This document shows positions 16,352-25,539 of a stretch of DNA of 58,319 nucleotides, in pieces (the first letter of the stretch is position 1; each line of letters begins with the position of its first letter). The stretch lies in the NCBI GenBank assembly GCA_029227055.1, contig JAQXZE010000040.1, positions 1 through 58,319 on the forward strand. The letters are read 5' to 3'. The translations under genes were made by a program, and so were the position numbers. The notes beneath the pieces are model-generated. The model was not told where the DNA came from, did not search any database, and worked only from the letters and a program-made list of their open reading frames with translations. This DNA is from Oscillospiraceae bacterium (lineage in GTDB: Bacteria > Bacillota > Clostridia > Oscillospirales > Acutalibacteraceae).

Positions 16352-17353
16352 ATGAAAAAAATTATTACAGCAATTATTTCCGTTTTGCTTATAGCTTCAA
16401 TGCTTGTAGGTTGCGGAAAAGAAAGAGAGCTTTATCAAGTTAATCTTTCAAAGCATATTGAAGTCGGCGAATACACAGGTGTTACTGTAGATACTAATTC
16501 AAAAGAATATAAAGAATATTATCAGTCAAATATTGATAACGATGTTAAAAACGGTTCATATTATAATGAGATTAAAGAAGGTAAGGTTCAGAACGGCGAT
16601 ATTGCCAATATCGACTATTTAGGTAAAAAAGACGGTGTCGCTTTTGAAGGCGGTACTGATAAGGGGTACGACCTTGAAATTGGCTCAGGTACCTTTATTG
16701 ACGGATTTGAATCACAGTTAATCGGCGTTGAGGTTGGAAAAACCGTAGATATTAATGTTACTTTCCCTGAAAATTATGACAAGGAAGAATTAAAAGGCGC
16801 TCCTGTTGTTTTCACAGTTACAATTAATTCTATAAAGCGCGCGCAGGAACCTAAAGAATACTTCAGAAATCTCAAGTTTAAAACATTAAAATCTTATGAG
16901 GACGACCTTAAAAAACGTTCTGCTATCAGTTGCATTATGGATGCTCTCTTAAAAGAAGTAAATGTAACTAAGTATCCCTCTGAAGATGTTGATAAGATAT
17001 ATGAATCCGAGTATAAACTTATGGAGCAGTATTATCAGAATTATTACGGCATGAGTATGGATTCTGTTATTTCTTCTTATGGTATGACCGAAGACGCATT
17101 CAAAGAAGCAATGCTTGAGAATTCAGTTTATCCACAGATTAAAGAACAAATGATGTTATATTATATTCTTGATGCAGAAAAAATGACCTGTACAGAGCAG
17201 GAAGTTGAGAATTACATCAATGAAATGGTTGAAGAAAACAAAAATCTAAACAAAGAAACATTAAAGAAAACATATGGAGATTATTATTTTGAATCTCTTT
17301 TTGTAAAAGAAAAGGTTAGCGACTTCCTTTACGAAAAAGCAGTTCTTAAATGA
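16352..17353 (+). CDS. Trigger-factor-like FKBP peptidyl-prolyl isomerase lipoprotein
   Basis: A 333-residue exported foldase. The signal ends in the lipobox LVGC (Cys21), so it is anchored outside the membrane. Residues 60-165 form an FKBP-type PPIase domain (NGDIANIDYLGKKDG, then EIGSGTFIDGFESQLIG and PVVFTVTI). The remainder resembles the helical C-terminal chaperone arms of trigger factor, but the ribosome-binding N-domain is missing. It may be the FKBP counterpart of PrsA. AAGGAG is 8 bases before ATG 16352; an in-frame TTG six bases earlier is less likely. The next gene overlaps by ATGA. Confidence 0.87.
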   Translation: MKKIITAIISVLLIASMLVGCGKERELYQVNLSKHIEVGEYTGVTVDTNSKEYKEYYQSNIDNDVKNGSYYNEIKEGKVQNGDIANIDYLGKKDGVAFEGGTDKGYDLEIGSGTFIDGFESQLIGVEVGKTVDINVTFPENYDKEELKGAPVVFTVTINSIKRAQEPKEYFRNLKFKTLKSYEDDLKKRSAISCIMDALLKEVNVTKYPSEDVDKIYESEYKLMEQYYQNYYGMSMDSVISSYGMTEDAFKEAMLENSVYPQIKEQMMLYYILDAEKMTCTEQEVENYINEMVEENKNLNKETLKKTYGDYYFESLFVKEKVSDFLYEKAVLK

Positions 17354-17913
17354 TAAAAAGATGCATCGCCAATATCAATAATTTTTCAGAAGGTGAGCTT
17401 GAAAATGAGTACAAGCTTTCTGACGAAAATTATAAACATAAGCTTCTCACGTATAAATCTGATAAAAAGAAAAGGCAGTCATTATCTGCAAGACTTATTT
17501 TGAGAAATGCAATATCTGAAATTTACGGTAAGTGTGATTATGAGATTTCTTATACAGAAAACGGAAAACCTATATTGCCGTTTTGTAAATTCAGTTTGTC
17601 TCACTCTGAAGATTTTGCAGCTTGTGTTATTTCAGATAAAGATATCGGTATTGATATTGAAAAAGTCAGAACTGTAAAAAAGGGGAGTAATCTTCATTTT
17701 TTAACTGCCGAAGAAATTGAATTTTTGAAATCTTCTAAAGATTATTCCGCTTCTTTTATCTATTTGTGGACAAGAAAAGAGTCGCTACTTAAATGTAGTA
17801 ATATTTCTTCTAAAGAATTGTCTTTAATATCTGTTTTAGAAGATACTGATAACTTTATTTTTAAGACAGAAAACTATCAGAATTATATTATTTCTGTTTG
17901 CGAATTGATTTAA
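17350..17913 (+). CDS. 4'-phosphopantetheinyl transferase, Sfp type
   Basis: A 187-residue transferase that moves the phosphopantetheine arm from CoA to a carrier-protein serine. The Sfp-family motifs are in order: NGKP (71-74), FSLSHSEDFAACVIS (81-95), GIDIE with metal ligands Asp102 and Glu104, and WTRKESLLK with Glu144 and Lys148. It is slightly short for the family. No acyl-carrier, NRPS or PKS gene lies nearby, so it may serve the fatty-acid ACP or an unlinked pathway. It overlaps the preceding lipoprotein gene by 4 bases. Confidence 0.9.
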   Translation: MIKRCIANINNFSEGELENEYKLSDENYKHKLLTYKSDKKKRQSLSARLILRNAISEIYGKCDYEISYTENGKPILPFCKFSLSHSEDFAACVISDKDIGIDIEKVRTVKKGSNLHFLTAEEIEFLKSSKDYSASFIYLWTRKESLLKCSNISSKELSLISVLEDTDNFIFKTENYQNYIISVCELI

Positions 17914-17928
17914 AATTAAGGGGTATTT

Positions 17929-19293
17929 ATGAAACGAGAACATTTAGGCTCAAGATTAGGCTTCATTTTGCTTTCGGCAGGATGTGCTATAGGCATAGGA
18001 AATGTTTGGAAGTTTCCTTATATGGCTGGTGAATACGGCGGTGCGGTATTTGTTTTGTTCTACATACTTTTCCTTGTTATATTAGGACTTCCTATTATGA
18101 CAATGGAATTTGCAGTAGGTAGAGCTAGTCAGCAAAGTCCTATAACATCTTTTAAAAAGCTTGAGAAAGCAGGACATAAATGGCATCTGCATGGGTATGC
18201 AGCACTAATAGGCAATTATTTGCTTGTTATGTTTTATACTACCGTTGCAGGTTGGATGATGCATTATTTCTTTTTAACTGCTAAGGGAACCTTTGTAAAC
18301 CTCGATACAAAAGAAATTTCCACTGTTTTTGGTGATATGCTATCAAGTCCGTTCACAATGATTTTTTGGATGGCAGTTATGGTTATATTAGGATTATTGG
18401 TCTGCTCATTCAGTCTTAAAAATGGACTTGAAAGAGTAAGCAAAATAATGATGGTAGCCCTTCTTGTGATTATGATAGGAATAGCTATCTATTCTATCTG
18501 TCTTGAAGGTGGAAAAGAAGGACTAAAGTTCTATTTAATGCCAGATTTTTCTAAAGCTGCTGAAATAGGATTCGGTAAAGTAATAGTTGGTGCTATGAAT
18601 CAGTCTTTCTTTACCTTGTCGCTCGGTATCGGCTCGATGGCAATTTTCGGTAGTTATCTTGGTAAGGATAGGGCACTTTTGGGTGAGTCAGTTAATATCG
18701 CGGTTTTAGATACTTTTGTTGCTCTCACTTCGGGTCTCATAATTTTCCCTGCTTGTTACTCGTTTGGTATAAAACCTGATAGTGGACCCGGCCTTATTTT
18801 TAAAACACTTCCAAATGTTTTTAAGGCACTTCCTTATGGCAGAGTAATCGGAAGTTTCTTCTTCATATTCTTGACCTTTGCGGCTTTTTCAACACTAATT
18901 GCAGTTTTTGAGAATATTATTTCTTGTTGGATGGACTTAAAGGGCATCAGTCGAAAGAAAGCGGCTTTTTATAACTGTATTGCTATATTAGTGCTTTCTG
19001 TTCCTTGTGTTTTTGGATTTAATATTTGGTCGGGATTTACTCCGTTAGGTTCCAATACCAATATCAGTGACTTAGAAGATTTTATTGTATCAAATATTAT
19101 GCTGCCTTTAGGCTCGCTGATTTATCTCTTGTTCTGTACTTCCCGTTACGGTTGGGGATGGAAAAACTTTAAAGAAGAAGCCAATACAGGTAAGGGACTT
19201 AAAGTAAAAAATTGGATGCGACCCTATCTGACATATATATTGCCACTTATAGTAATGATAATTTTTGTAATTGGTCTTATTGATAAATTCTAA
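17929..19293 (+). CDS. Sodium-dependent transporter, NSS/SNF family
   Basis: A 454-residue LeuT-fold symporter for amino acids. The first helix carries the family signature SAGCAIGIGNVWKFPYMAGEYGG (start near residue 17), whose unwound part forms the sodium and substrate site. About eleven hydrophobic segments are visible, and the C-terminus is short, as in bacterial MhsT/TnaT-like members with 11 helices. Substrate is unassigned. GGGG(T) precedes the ATG. A terminator follows eight bases after the stop, closing the murC-to-transporter run. Confidence 0.92.
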   Translation: MKREHLGSRLGFILLSAGCAIGIGNVWKFPYMAGEYGGAVFVLFYILFLVILGLPIMTMEFAVGRASQQSPITSFKKLEKAGHKWHLHGYAALIGNYLLVMFYTTVAGWMMHYFFLTAKGTFVNLDTKEISTVFGDMLSSPFTMIFWMAVMVILGLLVCSFSLKNGLERVSKIMMVALLVIMIGIAIYSICLEGGKEGLKFYLMPDFSKAAEIGFGKVIVGAMNQSFFTLSLGIGSMAIFGSYLGKDRALLGESVNIAVLDTFVALTSGLIIFPACYSFGIKPDSGPGLIFKTLPNVFKALPYGRVIGSFFFIFLTFAAFSTLIAVFENIISCWMDLKGISRKKAAFYNCIAILVLSVPCVFGFNIWSGFTPLGSNTNISDLEDFIVSNIMLPLGSLIYLLFCTSRYGWGWKNFKEEANTGKGLKVKNWMRPYLTYILPLIVMIIFVIGLIDKF

Positions 19294-19300
19294 AAATGTG

Positions 19301-19332
19301 ACCTCTTAGCATTTTGCTAAGAGGTTATTTTT
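19301..19332 (+). terminator. Terminator after the NSS transporter
   Basis: ACCTCTTAGCA (19301-19311) pairs with TGCTAAGAGGT (19315-19325), followed by TATTTTTTT. Confidence 0.93.
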
Positions 19333-19448
19333 TTACAAATTACGATAAATGAAGTTGTTATATCCTAAAAAACGATATTTTTTGTATAAAATTAACAAAT
19401 TTTCCAAAAATTATTTTATTAAATTATTTTAAAATAGATAAAAATGTA

Positions 19449-19477
19449 TTGAAAATCTTGGAAATAACTGTTATAAT
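19449..19477 (+). promoter_or_regulatory. Promoter of the glycogen operon
   Basis: TTGAAA (19449-19454), 17 bases, TATAAT (19472-19477), leaving an 80-base leader before glgC. The leader contains a short hairpin, CCGGA-TTG-TCCGG (19524-19536), just upstream of the AAGGAG site, where it could affect ribosome access. The stretch 19333-19448 is very AT-rich and shows nothing else. Confidence 0.72.
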
Positions 19478-19556
19478 AATTTTAATAGTAAAATACTATA
19501 ATCATTATAATGAATATAGCAAGCCGGATTGTCCGGAAAAATAAGGAGATGTTTTT

Positions 19557-20771
19557 GTGAAAAGGAAAAATTGTATAGCAATGCTTCTTGCAGGTGGTCA
19601 GGGTAGCCGTCTTGGTGTTCTTACAAGCAAAATTGCGAAACCTGCGGTACCTTATGGCGGTAAATATCGTATTATTGATTTTCCGCTTTCGAACTGCGCA
19701 AATTCCGGTATTGATACGGTTGGTGTATTAACTCAATATAAACCCTTAGAGCTTAATGACTATATTTCTTCAGGAAAAGCGTGGGACCTTGACCGTATGG
19801 ATGGCGGAATACATATTTTGCCGCCATATCAAGGTCAAAAGGGCGGAGATTGGTATAAGGGTACTGCAAACGCTATATACCAAAACCTTTCCTTTATTGA
19901 GCGTTATAACCCTGAATATGTTTTAATCCTTTCGGGTGACCATATTTATAAAATGGACTACTCAAAAATGCTTAAAAAGCATATTGAAACTGAGGCTTCC
20001 GGTACAATTTCTGTTTTAGAAGTGCCCTATGAAGAGGCTTCTCGTTTTGGTATTATGAATGCTAATGAAGATGATAGCATTTATGAGTTCGAAGAGAAAC
20101 CAAAGAACCCAAAGAGCAATTTAGCTTCAATGGGAATTTACATTTTCACTTGGGAAAAGTTAAGACATTATTTAACCGAAGATGAAAAAAATCCAAATTC
20201 TTCAAACGATTTCGGTAAAGATGTAATTCCTGCAATGCTTAATGCAGGTGAAAAAATGATGGTTTACCGTTTCAAAGATTATTGGAAGGATGTTGGAACG
20301 GTTGATTCGTTATGGGAAGCAAATCTAGATTTGCTTAATCCTAAGATTGACCTCAATTTGTCTGACGAAAAATGGCGTATTTATTCGCGAACGGTAGGGT
20401 TGCCGCCGCAGTATGTATCAAGCAACGCTAAGATTGAAAACTCGCTTGTGACCGACGGATGCGAAATATACGGCAACATTGATTATAGTATTCTTTTTGC
20501 AAATGTACTTGTTGAAGAGGGTGCAGTGGTTGAATATTCACTTGTAATGCCGGGCGCAGTAATCAAAAAGGGTGCCAAGGTCAGATATTCAATAATTGCA
20601 GAAAACTCTGTTGTTGAGGAAAATGCTGAAATTGGTGAGGACCCTGCAGTTGTTGGTAGTGACGGTTGGGGGATTACATTAGTCGGCGATAATTTGAAGA
20701 TAGGAAAAAATGCTAAAATAGGCTCTAATAAAATGATTACAGAAGATGTTGAGGAGGGCAAAATCATATGA
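19557..20771 (+). CDS. glgC: Glucose-1-phosphate adenylyltransferase
   Basis: A 404-residue enzyme making ADP-glucose from glucose-1-phosphate and ATP, the committed step of glycogen synthesis. [14 protein letters not shown] (about 11-24) is the nucleotide loop, and [20 protein letters not shown] follows. The catalytic aspartate lies in [11 protein letters not shown]. The C-terminal third shows hexapeptide beta-helix repeats. The start is GTG 19557 with AAGGAG 7-8 bases upstream. It overlaps glgD by 4 bases. Confidence 0.96.
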   Translation: MKRKNCIAMLLAGGQGSRLGVLTSKIAKPAVPYGGKYRIIDFPLSNCANSGIDTVGVLTQYKPLELNDYISSGKAWDLDRMDGGIHILPPYQGQKGGDWYKGTANAIYQNLSFIERYNPEYVLILSGDHIYKMDYSKMLKKHIETEASGTISVLEVPYEEASRFGIMNANEDDSIYEFEEKPKNPKSNLASMGIYIFTWEKLRHYLTEDEKNPNSSNDFGKDVIPAMLNAGEKMMVYRFKDYWKDVGTVDSLWEANLDLLNPKIDLNLSDEKWRIYSRTVGLPPQYVSSNAKIENSLVTDGCEIYGNIDYSILFANVLVEEGAVVEYSLVMPGAVIKKGAKVRYSIIAENSVVEENAEIGEDPAVVGSDGWGITLVGDNLKIGKNAKIGSNKMITEDVEEGKII

Positions 20772-21886
20772 AATCCAATAAAGTTTCTGCAATAGTTTTT
20801 GCCAATGTACAGGGTGAACACCTTGGCGATTTAACTGCAATTCGTTCTACCGCATCTGTGCCTTTTGGTGCGCGTTATAGACTTATTGACTTTGCGCTTT
20901 CAAATCTTGTTAATGCAGGCGTTTCTAATGTTGGCATTATCACAAAGAAAAATTACCGTTCTCTAATGGACCATTTAGGCAGCGGAATGCATTGGGATCT
21001 TGACCGTAAAAACGGCGGTCTTCATATCCTGCCGCCATTTAATGATGAAAATGCTGTAAGATATACAGGTTATGTTGACGCATTAAACGGTGCTCGAAAT
21101 TTCATATCGAGATGCAATTCTGAATATATAGTAATTTCTGATGGTAATGTTATTGCCAATGTAGATTTATATAATGCTATTCGTTCTCACATAAAAAATG
21201 AAGCAGATGTCACTCTCTTGTGGCATAAAGGCGAAATTAAATCTAATTTTTCAGATACAATGATTTTCGATTTGGACAACGAAAACCGTATAAACAACAT
21301 TACCTTTAATGATACTAATGTGGGTGAAGTTAATTTCGGTTTTGGCTTATATATCATTAATACCAATGTCTTAATTGAGATGATTGACTTTGCTTATTCA
21401 AATGGGATTACTGATTTGAAATTCGCATTTTTTGTTGATAAGGTTAAAAAGCTGCGTATATTCGGATATGAGCATAAAGGTTATATTTCGGTTATTGATG
21501 CCGAGGAAAATTACTTTGATGCCAATATGGATTTACTTAATGCAGATGTAAGACGCGACTTGTTTAATACCGATAGACCGATTTTAACTAAGGCAAGAGA
21601 TAATATGCCTACAAGATACGGTACTCGTTCTGTTGTAGAAAATTCTCTTATTGGTGACGGCTGCGTAATTGAGGGTACAGTTAAAAACAGTATTTTATTC
21701 AGAGGCGCTGTTGTTGAAAAGGGCGCTGTTGTTGAAAACAGTATTGTTATGCAGTCTGCAAAAATCAAAGAAAATGCTACTGTAAAATATAGTATTCTTG
21801 ATAAAAATGTTCTTGTTGGAAAAAATAAAGTATTGATGGGCACAAATGGTGATGCTCTTGTAATTAACAAAAATAAAGAAATTTAA
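20768..21886 (+). CDS. glgD: GlgD, non-catalytic ADP-glucose pyrophosphorylase subunit
   Basis: A 372-residue paralogue of GlgC, as found beside glgC in Firmicutes. The glycine-rich nucleotide loop of GlgC is degenerate here ([13 protein letters not shown] rather than [10 protein letters not shown]), and the region of the catalytic LSGDH reads ISDGNV. It is therefore expected to act as a regulatory partner in a GlgC/GlgD hetero-oligomer. The [16 protein letters not shown] stretch and the C-terminal beta-helix ([11 protein letters not shown]...) are preserved. It overlaps glgC by ATGA and is followed by glgA 11 bases later. Confidence 0.94.
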   Translation: MKSNKVSAIVFANVQGEHLGDLTAIRSTASVPFGARYRLIDFALSNLVNAGVSNVGIITKKNYRSLMDHLGSGMHWDLDRKNGGLHILPPFNDENAVRYTGYVDALNGARNFISRCNSEYIVISDGNVIANVDLYNAIRSHIKNEADVTLLWHKGEIKSNFSDTMIFDLDNENRINNITFNDTNVGEVNFGFGLYIINTNVLIEMIDFAYSNGITDLKFAFFVDKVKKLRIFGYEHKGYISVIDAEENYFDANMDLLNADVRRDLFNTDRPILTKARDNMPTRYGTRSVVENSLIGDGCVIEGTVKNSILFRGAVVEKGAVVENSIVMQSAKIKENATVKYSILDKNVLVGKNKVLMGTNGDALVINKNKEI

Positions 21887-21897
21887 GGAGAAATATA

Positions 21898-23322
21898 ATG
21901 AAGGTTTTGTATGCTTCGAGTGAGGCTTATCCCTTTGCTATGTCGGGCGGTCTTGCAGATGTAGCAGGTGCTTTGCCAAAGGCCCTGAGGCGCCGTTTAA
22001 TCGGTTGCAGAGTTGTTATGCCGCTTTATAGCACCATTTCTGATGAATTACGCGAAAAAATGACTTTCGTTACAAGCATTACAGTTCCGGTTTCTTGGAG
22101 AAGACAGTATTGCGGTGTCTTTGAGGCTCATATTGACGGTGTAATATATTATCTGATTGATAATCAGTATTATTTCAAGAGAGACTCTTTATATGGCTTT
22201 TATGACGATGCGGAGCGCTTTGCTTTCTTCTCAAGAGCTGTTCTTGAGATATTACCGCATATTGGCTTTAAACCTGATATAATCCATTGTAACGATTGGC
22301 AAACAGCGCTTATCCCTGTATTTTTAAATGAGTTTTATCGCAGTGCTGATTTATACAAGGATATTAAGACTGTCTTTACGATACACAATATTCAGTATCA
22401 AGGCAAATACGGCAAAGAGCTTTACGGCGATGTTTTGGGACTTCCTGCAGGAAGGGAAAGTCTCTTAGAATATGATGGTTGTATTAACTTTATGAAGGGC
22501 GCTATTCAGTGTGCTGATAAGGTTACTACTGTATCGCCGACTTATTCAAGGGAAATATTATACCCGTATTTTTCACACGGTCTTGACGGAATTTTAAAGC
22601 AATTCACCTATAAGCTTACGGGTATTGTAAACGGAATTGATTATGATGTTTATAATTCAGAAACCGACCCGATGATTTATAAGAACTTTACCATCGACTC
22701 TCTTGAAGATAAGGCATATAATAAATCAAGTCTTCAAAAAGAGGTAGGTCTTCCTGAAGGGGACGATATTCCGCTTATAGGTATTGTTACAAGACTTGTA
22801 AAACACAAGGGAATTGACCTTGTAAAGCATGTTTTTGAAGAGCTATTAGAAAACGATTTACAGTTTGTAATATTAGGCTCAGGCGAATGGGAGTTTGAAA
22901 CCTTCTTTCACGAAATGGCAGCTAAATATCCCGAAAAGGTTGCTTTAAAGCTTGGTTTTATTCCAAGTCTTGCTCATAAAATCTATGCAGGAGCCGATAT
23001 GTTCTTAATGCCGAGCCAGAGCGAGCCTTGCGGTCTTGCTCAAATGGTGGCGCTTCGCTACGGCACAATACCGATTGTTCGCAAAACAGGTGGTCTTAAT
23101 GATACTATTTCTGATTGCGGTGATGGTGTTGGTAACGGCTTTACCTTTGCCGATTACAATGCGCACGAAATGATGTATTCTATTCGCCGCGCACTTGAAG
23201 AGTACAAGGATAAAGAGGCTTGGAGAGTTCTCACTAAACGCGCTATGGAATATAATAGCAGTTGGGCATCTTCTGCAAGTCTTTATATCGGGCTTTATAG
23301 AGAATTATCGGGAAAACGATAA
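21898..23322 (+). CDS. glgA: Glycogen synthase (ADP-glucose)
   Basis: A 474-residue GT5 glycosyltransferase extending alpha-1,4-glucan chains from ADP-glucose. The N-terminal motif reads AMSGGLADVAGALPKAL, so the lysine of the usual K-T/S-G-G-L motif is replaced. The C-terminal acceptor region PSQSEPCGLAQMVALRYGT with the second TGGLNDT is intact. HxN-type residues sit in HCNDWQTALIP (about 127-137). AAGGAG precedes the ATG. No branching enzyme or phosphorylase gene is in the window. Confidence 0.96.
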   Translation: MKVLYASSEAYPFAMSGGLADVAGALPKALRRRLIGCRVVMPLYSTISDELREKMTFVTSITVPVSWRRQYCGVFEAHIDGVIYYLIDNQYYFKRDSLYGFYDDAERFAFFSRAVLEILPHIGFKPDIIHCNDWQTALIPVFLNEFYRSADLYKDIKTVFTIHNIQYQGKYGKELYGDVLGLPAGRESLLEYDGCINFMKGAIQCADKVTTVSPTYSREILYPYFSHGLDGILKQFTYKLTGIVNGIDYDVYNSETDPMIYKNFTIDSLEDKAYNKSSLQKEVGLPEGDDIPLIGIVTRLVKHKGIDLVKHVFEELLENDLQFVILGSGEWEFETFFHEMAAKYPEKVALKLGFIPSLAHKIYAGADMFLMPSQSEPCGLAQMVALRYGTIPIVRKTGGLNDTISDCGDGVGNGFTFADYNAHEMMYSIRRALEEYKDKEAWRVLTKRAMEYNSSWASSASLYIGLYRELSGKR

Positions 23323-23330
23323 GAATTTAA

Positions 23331-23353
23331 GGGTTGCAACTATCTTGCAACCC
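23331..23353 (+). terminator. Hairpin after glgA
   Basis: GGGTTGCAA pairs with TTGCAACCC around CTATC. There is no U-run, so it may stabilise the mRNA end or terminate weakly, letting some transcription run into uppP. Confidence 0.6.
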
Positions 23354-23381
23354 TATGATTAATTATTAAGTTGGTGTTATT

Positions 23382-24278
23382 ATGCTTGAAATTTTAAAGG
23401 TGTTTTTACTCGGCATCGTAGAGGGAATCACCGAATGGCTTCCAATCAGCAGCACAGGGCATATGATTTTAGTTGACGAATTTGTTAAACTCAAAGCGTC
23501 ACCCGAATTTATGGATATATTTTTAGTAGTTATTCAGCTGGGGGCCATTTTAGCGGTTGTTATGCTTTTTTGGAACAAGATTTGGCCTTTCCACTTAAAA
23601 AATAATGCGGCGCCCTTTTTTAAGGACAAAAATGATGTTGCATTTAATAGCGGAATTAAGGGGCTTTGCAATAAATACATATATATGGATAAAATTATCC
23701 TTTGGCTTAAAATCTTGGTGGCTTCTGTGCCTGCAGCGATACTCGGTATTGCTTTTGATGACCAAATAGACGCAATGCTGACAGGTGATTTCAGAGCTTA
23801 TGTTGTATCTGCAGCTTTAATTATTTACGGTATTCTCTTTATAATTATTGAGAATATGAATAAAAAAGTTTTGTATACAGAACTTTCAGATATAACCTTC
23901 AAAACCGCATTTTTTATAGGTCTTATTCAGTGTTTAGCATTAATTCCAGGAACTTCAAGAAGTGGCTCTACCATTTTAGGTGCCTCTCTTTTAGGTACAG
24001 GCAGAGTACTAGCTGCAGAGTTTTCTTTCTTCCTTTCAATACCTGCTATGGTGGGCGGAAGTGCTATTAAACTCTTAAAGTTCTTTTTAGACGGCAACTC
24101 ATTTAGTACATACGAAATCTTTATATTACTTTTAGGTATGGCAGTAGCCTTTATCGTTTCGGTTTTAGCAATTAAATTCTTAGTTTCCTTCATTAAAAAG
24201 CATGACTTTAAAGCTTTCGGCTACTACAGAATAATTTTAGGTGCTATTTTAATAGTGTATTTTGCATTAACAGTATAA
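23382..24278 (+). CDS. uppP: Undecaprenyl-diphosphatase
   Basis: A 298-residue integral membrane enzyme (BacA/UppP) that dephosphorylates undecaprenyl diphosphate to recycle the lipid carrier of cell-wall synthesis. Both active-site motifs are visible: GIVEGITEWLPISSTGHM (about 11-28) and PGTSRSGSTI (about 188-197). Around seven to eight hydrophobic segments are present. It is slightly longer than the usual 265-275 residues because of an insertion around residues 65-105. It lies next to ddl and murF on the other strand. Confidence 0.96.
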   Translation: MLEILKVFLLGIVEGITEWLPISSTGHMILVDEFVKLKASPEFMDIFLVVIQLGAILAVVMLFWNKIWPFHLKNNAAPFFKDKNDVAFNSGIKGLCNKYIYMDKIILWLKILVASVPAAILGIAFDDQIDAMLTGDFRAYVVSAALIIYGILFIIIENMNKKVLYTELSDITFKTAFFIGLIQCLALIPGTSRSGSTILGASLLGTGRVLAAEFSFFLSIPAMVGGSAIKLLKFFLDGNSFSTYEIFILLLGMAVAFIVSVLAIKFLVSFIKKHDFKAFGYYRIILGAILIVYFALTV

Positions 24279-24288
24279 AAATTGCAAC

Positions 24289-24323
24289 AAAAAAAGCAGT
24301 CTCTTTTTGAGACTGCTTTTTTT
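24289..24323. terminator. Bidirectional terminator between uppP and ddl
   Basis: A 15-bp perfect stem (24289-24303 with 24309-24323) around TTTTT, with A7 and T7 ends, serving both converging genes. Confidence 0.95.
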
Positions 24324-24333
24324 AAGATTAAAA

Positions 24334-25527
24334 TTAAAATTTGCTACCTTTAGCGCCTTTTGTTCCAAAAGAAGCACCCGATAAAATATTTGTGTCAATA
24401 GTGAAGGAAAGATTATCGCGGTTACGCTGACGGCGGAATGCGATATCTACAAGTCTGTCAATAAGCTCGGTGTATTTAATACCTGATGCATCCCATAAAT
24501 AGAAGGCAAGGGAACCGGGTATAGTATTAATCTCGTTTGCATATACAGAGTCGGTTTCGGTATCAATCATAAAGTCAATTCTTACAACACCGCTGCAACC
24601 GAGAGCTTTGAAAACATCACAAGCGAGGGCTCTGATTTCGTCAGATTTCTTTTCGCTTATCTCTGCAGGGATTTTTCGGCCGAGTGACGCCATACCTTTT
24701 GATGCACCGTTTTTATCGCCGTTACTCAAATATTTATCCTCGTATGAAAGTATTTCGTCGTGCATAAACGGCTCTTCGCAAACACTTGCGATACATTCGT
24801 CTGCATCGCCTAGAACAGAGCAGTTGATTTCACGAAGGGAAGTAATTGCTTTCTCAACTAAAACACATTCCGCAAAGGAAAAAGCGTCTGTAATGGCGTT
24901 TTCCAAATCTTCCTTTTTAGATACCTTTTTAATACCAACACTTGAGCCTAAATTTACAGGCTTTACGATTAATGGAAGACCTATGTTTTTCTTTATATCG
25001 GCGAGTATCTGCTTTTTATTTAAAGAAAATTCTCTTGCTCTAAATTTAATACAGTCAAGTACGGGAAGACCTGCATTTTTAAGTACATCCTTAAAAATTG
25101 CCTTATCCATTCCTATCGCGGCAGAGATAATGTCGCAGCTGATATATGGAAGACCTAAAAACTCAAAATAACCAGCCATAGTACCGTCTTCACAGTTGGT
25201 GCCATGAACGATAGGGAATGCAAGGTCTATAGTAGTGGCTTTTGCTTTTTCAAAAAGACCAACCTTGGCTTTTTTCATAACAACCGCATCGTTTTCACGG
25301 AGTATCTGTACAGCGTCTGTTTTCTTTAAAAGCTCGGGAAGGTTTTTATATTCCTCAATATCAAAAAGTGCGCTACCGCTGTATAATGTGCCGTCCTTTG
25401 CGACATAAATAGGGGTGACATCATATTTTTCGCGGTCGATAGAATGCATAGCCTGAACTGCAGAAATAATTGAAACTTCGTGCTCAACAGAGCGGCAACC
25501 GAAAAATACTGCAATATTAGTTTTCAT
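24334..25527 (-). CDS. ddl: D-alanine--D-alanine ligase
   Basis: A 397-residue ATP-grasp ligase that makes the D-Ala-D-Ala dipeptide for peptidoglycan. Motifs include FFGCRSVEHEVSIISA (about 9-24), PFVKPVNLGSSVG-type residues near 200 (IVKPVNLGSSVGI) and the metal site EINTIPGS near 330. It is longer than E. coli Ddl (306) and nearer to the VanA-like/Clostridial length. It is transcribed right after the MurF gene (12-base gap), which uses its product, so the two form one step of the pathway. Confidence 0.95.
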   Translation of the reverse strand: MKTNIAVFFGCRSVEHEVSIISAVQAMHSIDREKYDVTPIYVAKDGTLYSGSALFDIEEYKNLPELLKKTDAVQILRENDAVVMKKAKVGLFEKAKATTIDLAFPIVHGTNCEDGTMAGYFEFLGLPYISCDIISAAIGMDKAIFKDVLKNAGLPVLDCIKFRAREFSLNKKQILADIKKNIGLPLIVKPVNLGSSVGIKKVSKKEDLENAITDAFSFAECVLVEKAITSLREINCSVLGDADECIASVCEEPFMHDEILSYEDKYLSNGDKNGASKGMASLGRKIPAEISEKKSDEIRALACDVFKALGCSGVVRIDFMIDTETDSVYANEINTIPGSLAFYLWDASGIKYTELIDRLVDIAFRRQRNRDNLSFTIDTNILSGASFGTKGAKGSKF

Positions 25528-25539
25528 ATAAATCCCTCT

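Noticed and set aside
19333-19556. Riboswitch or T-box leader ahead of glgC
   Set aside because: Apart from a 5-bp hairpin near the RBS I find no conserved core of any known riboswitch class.
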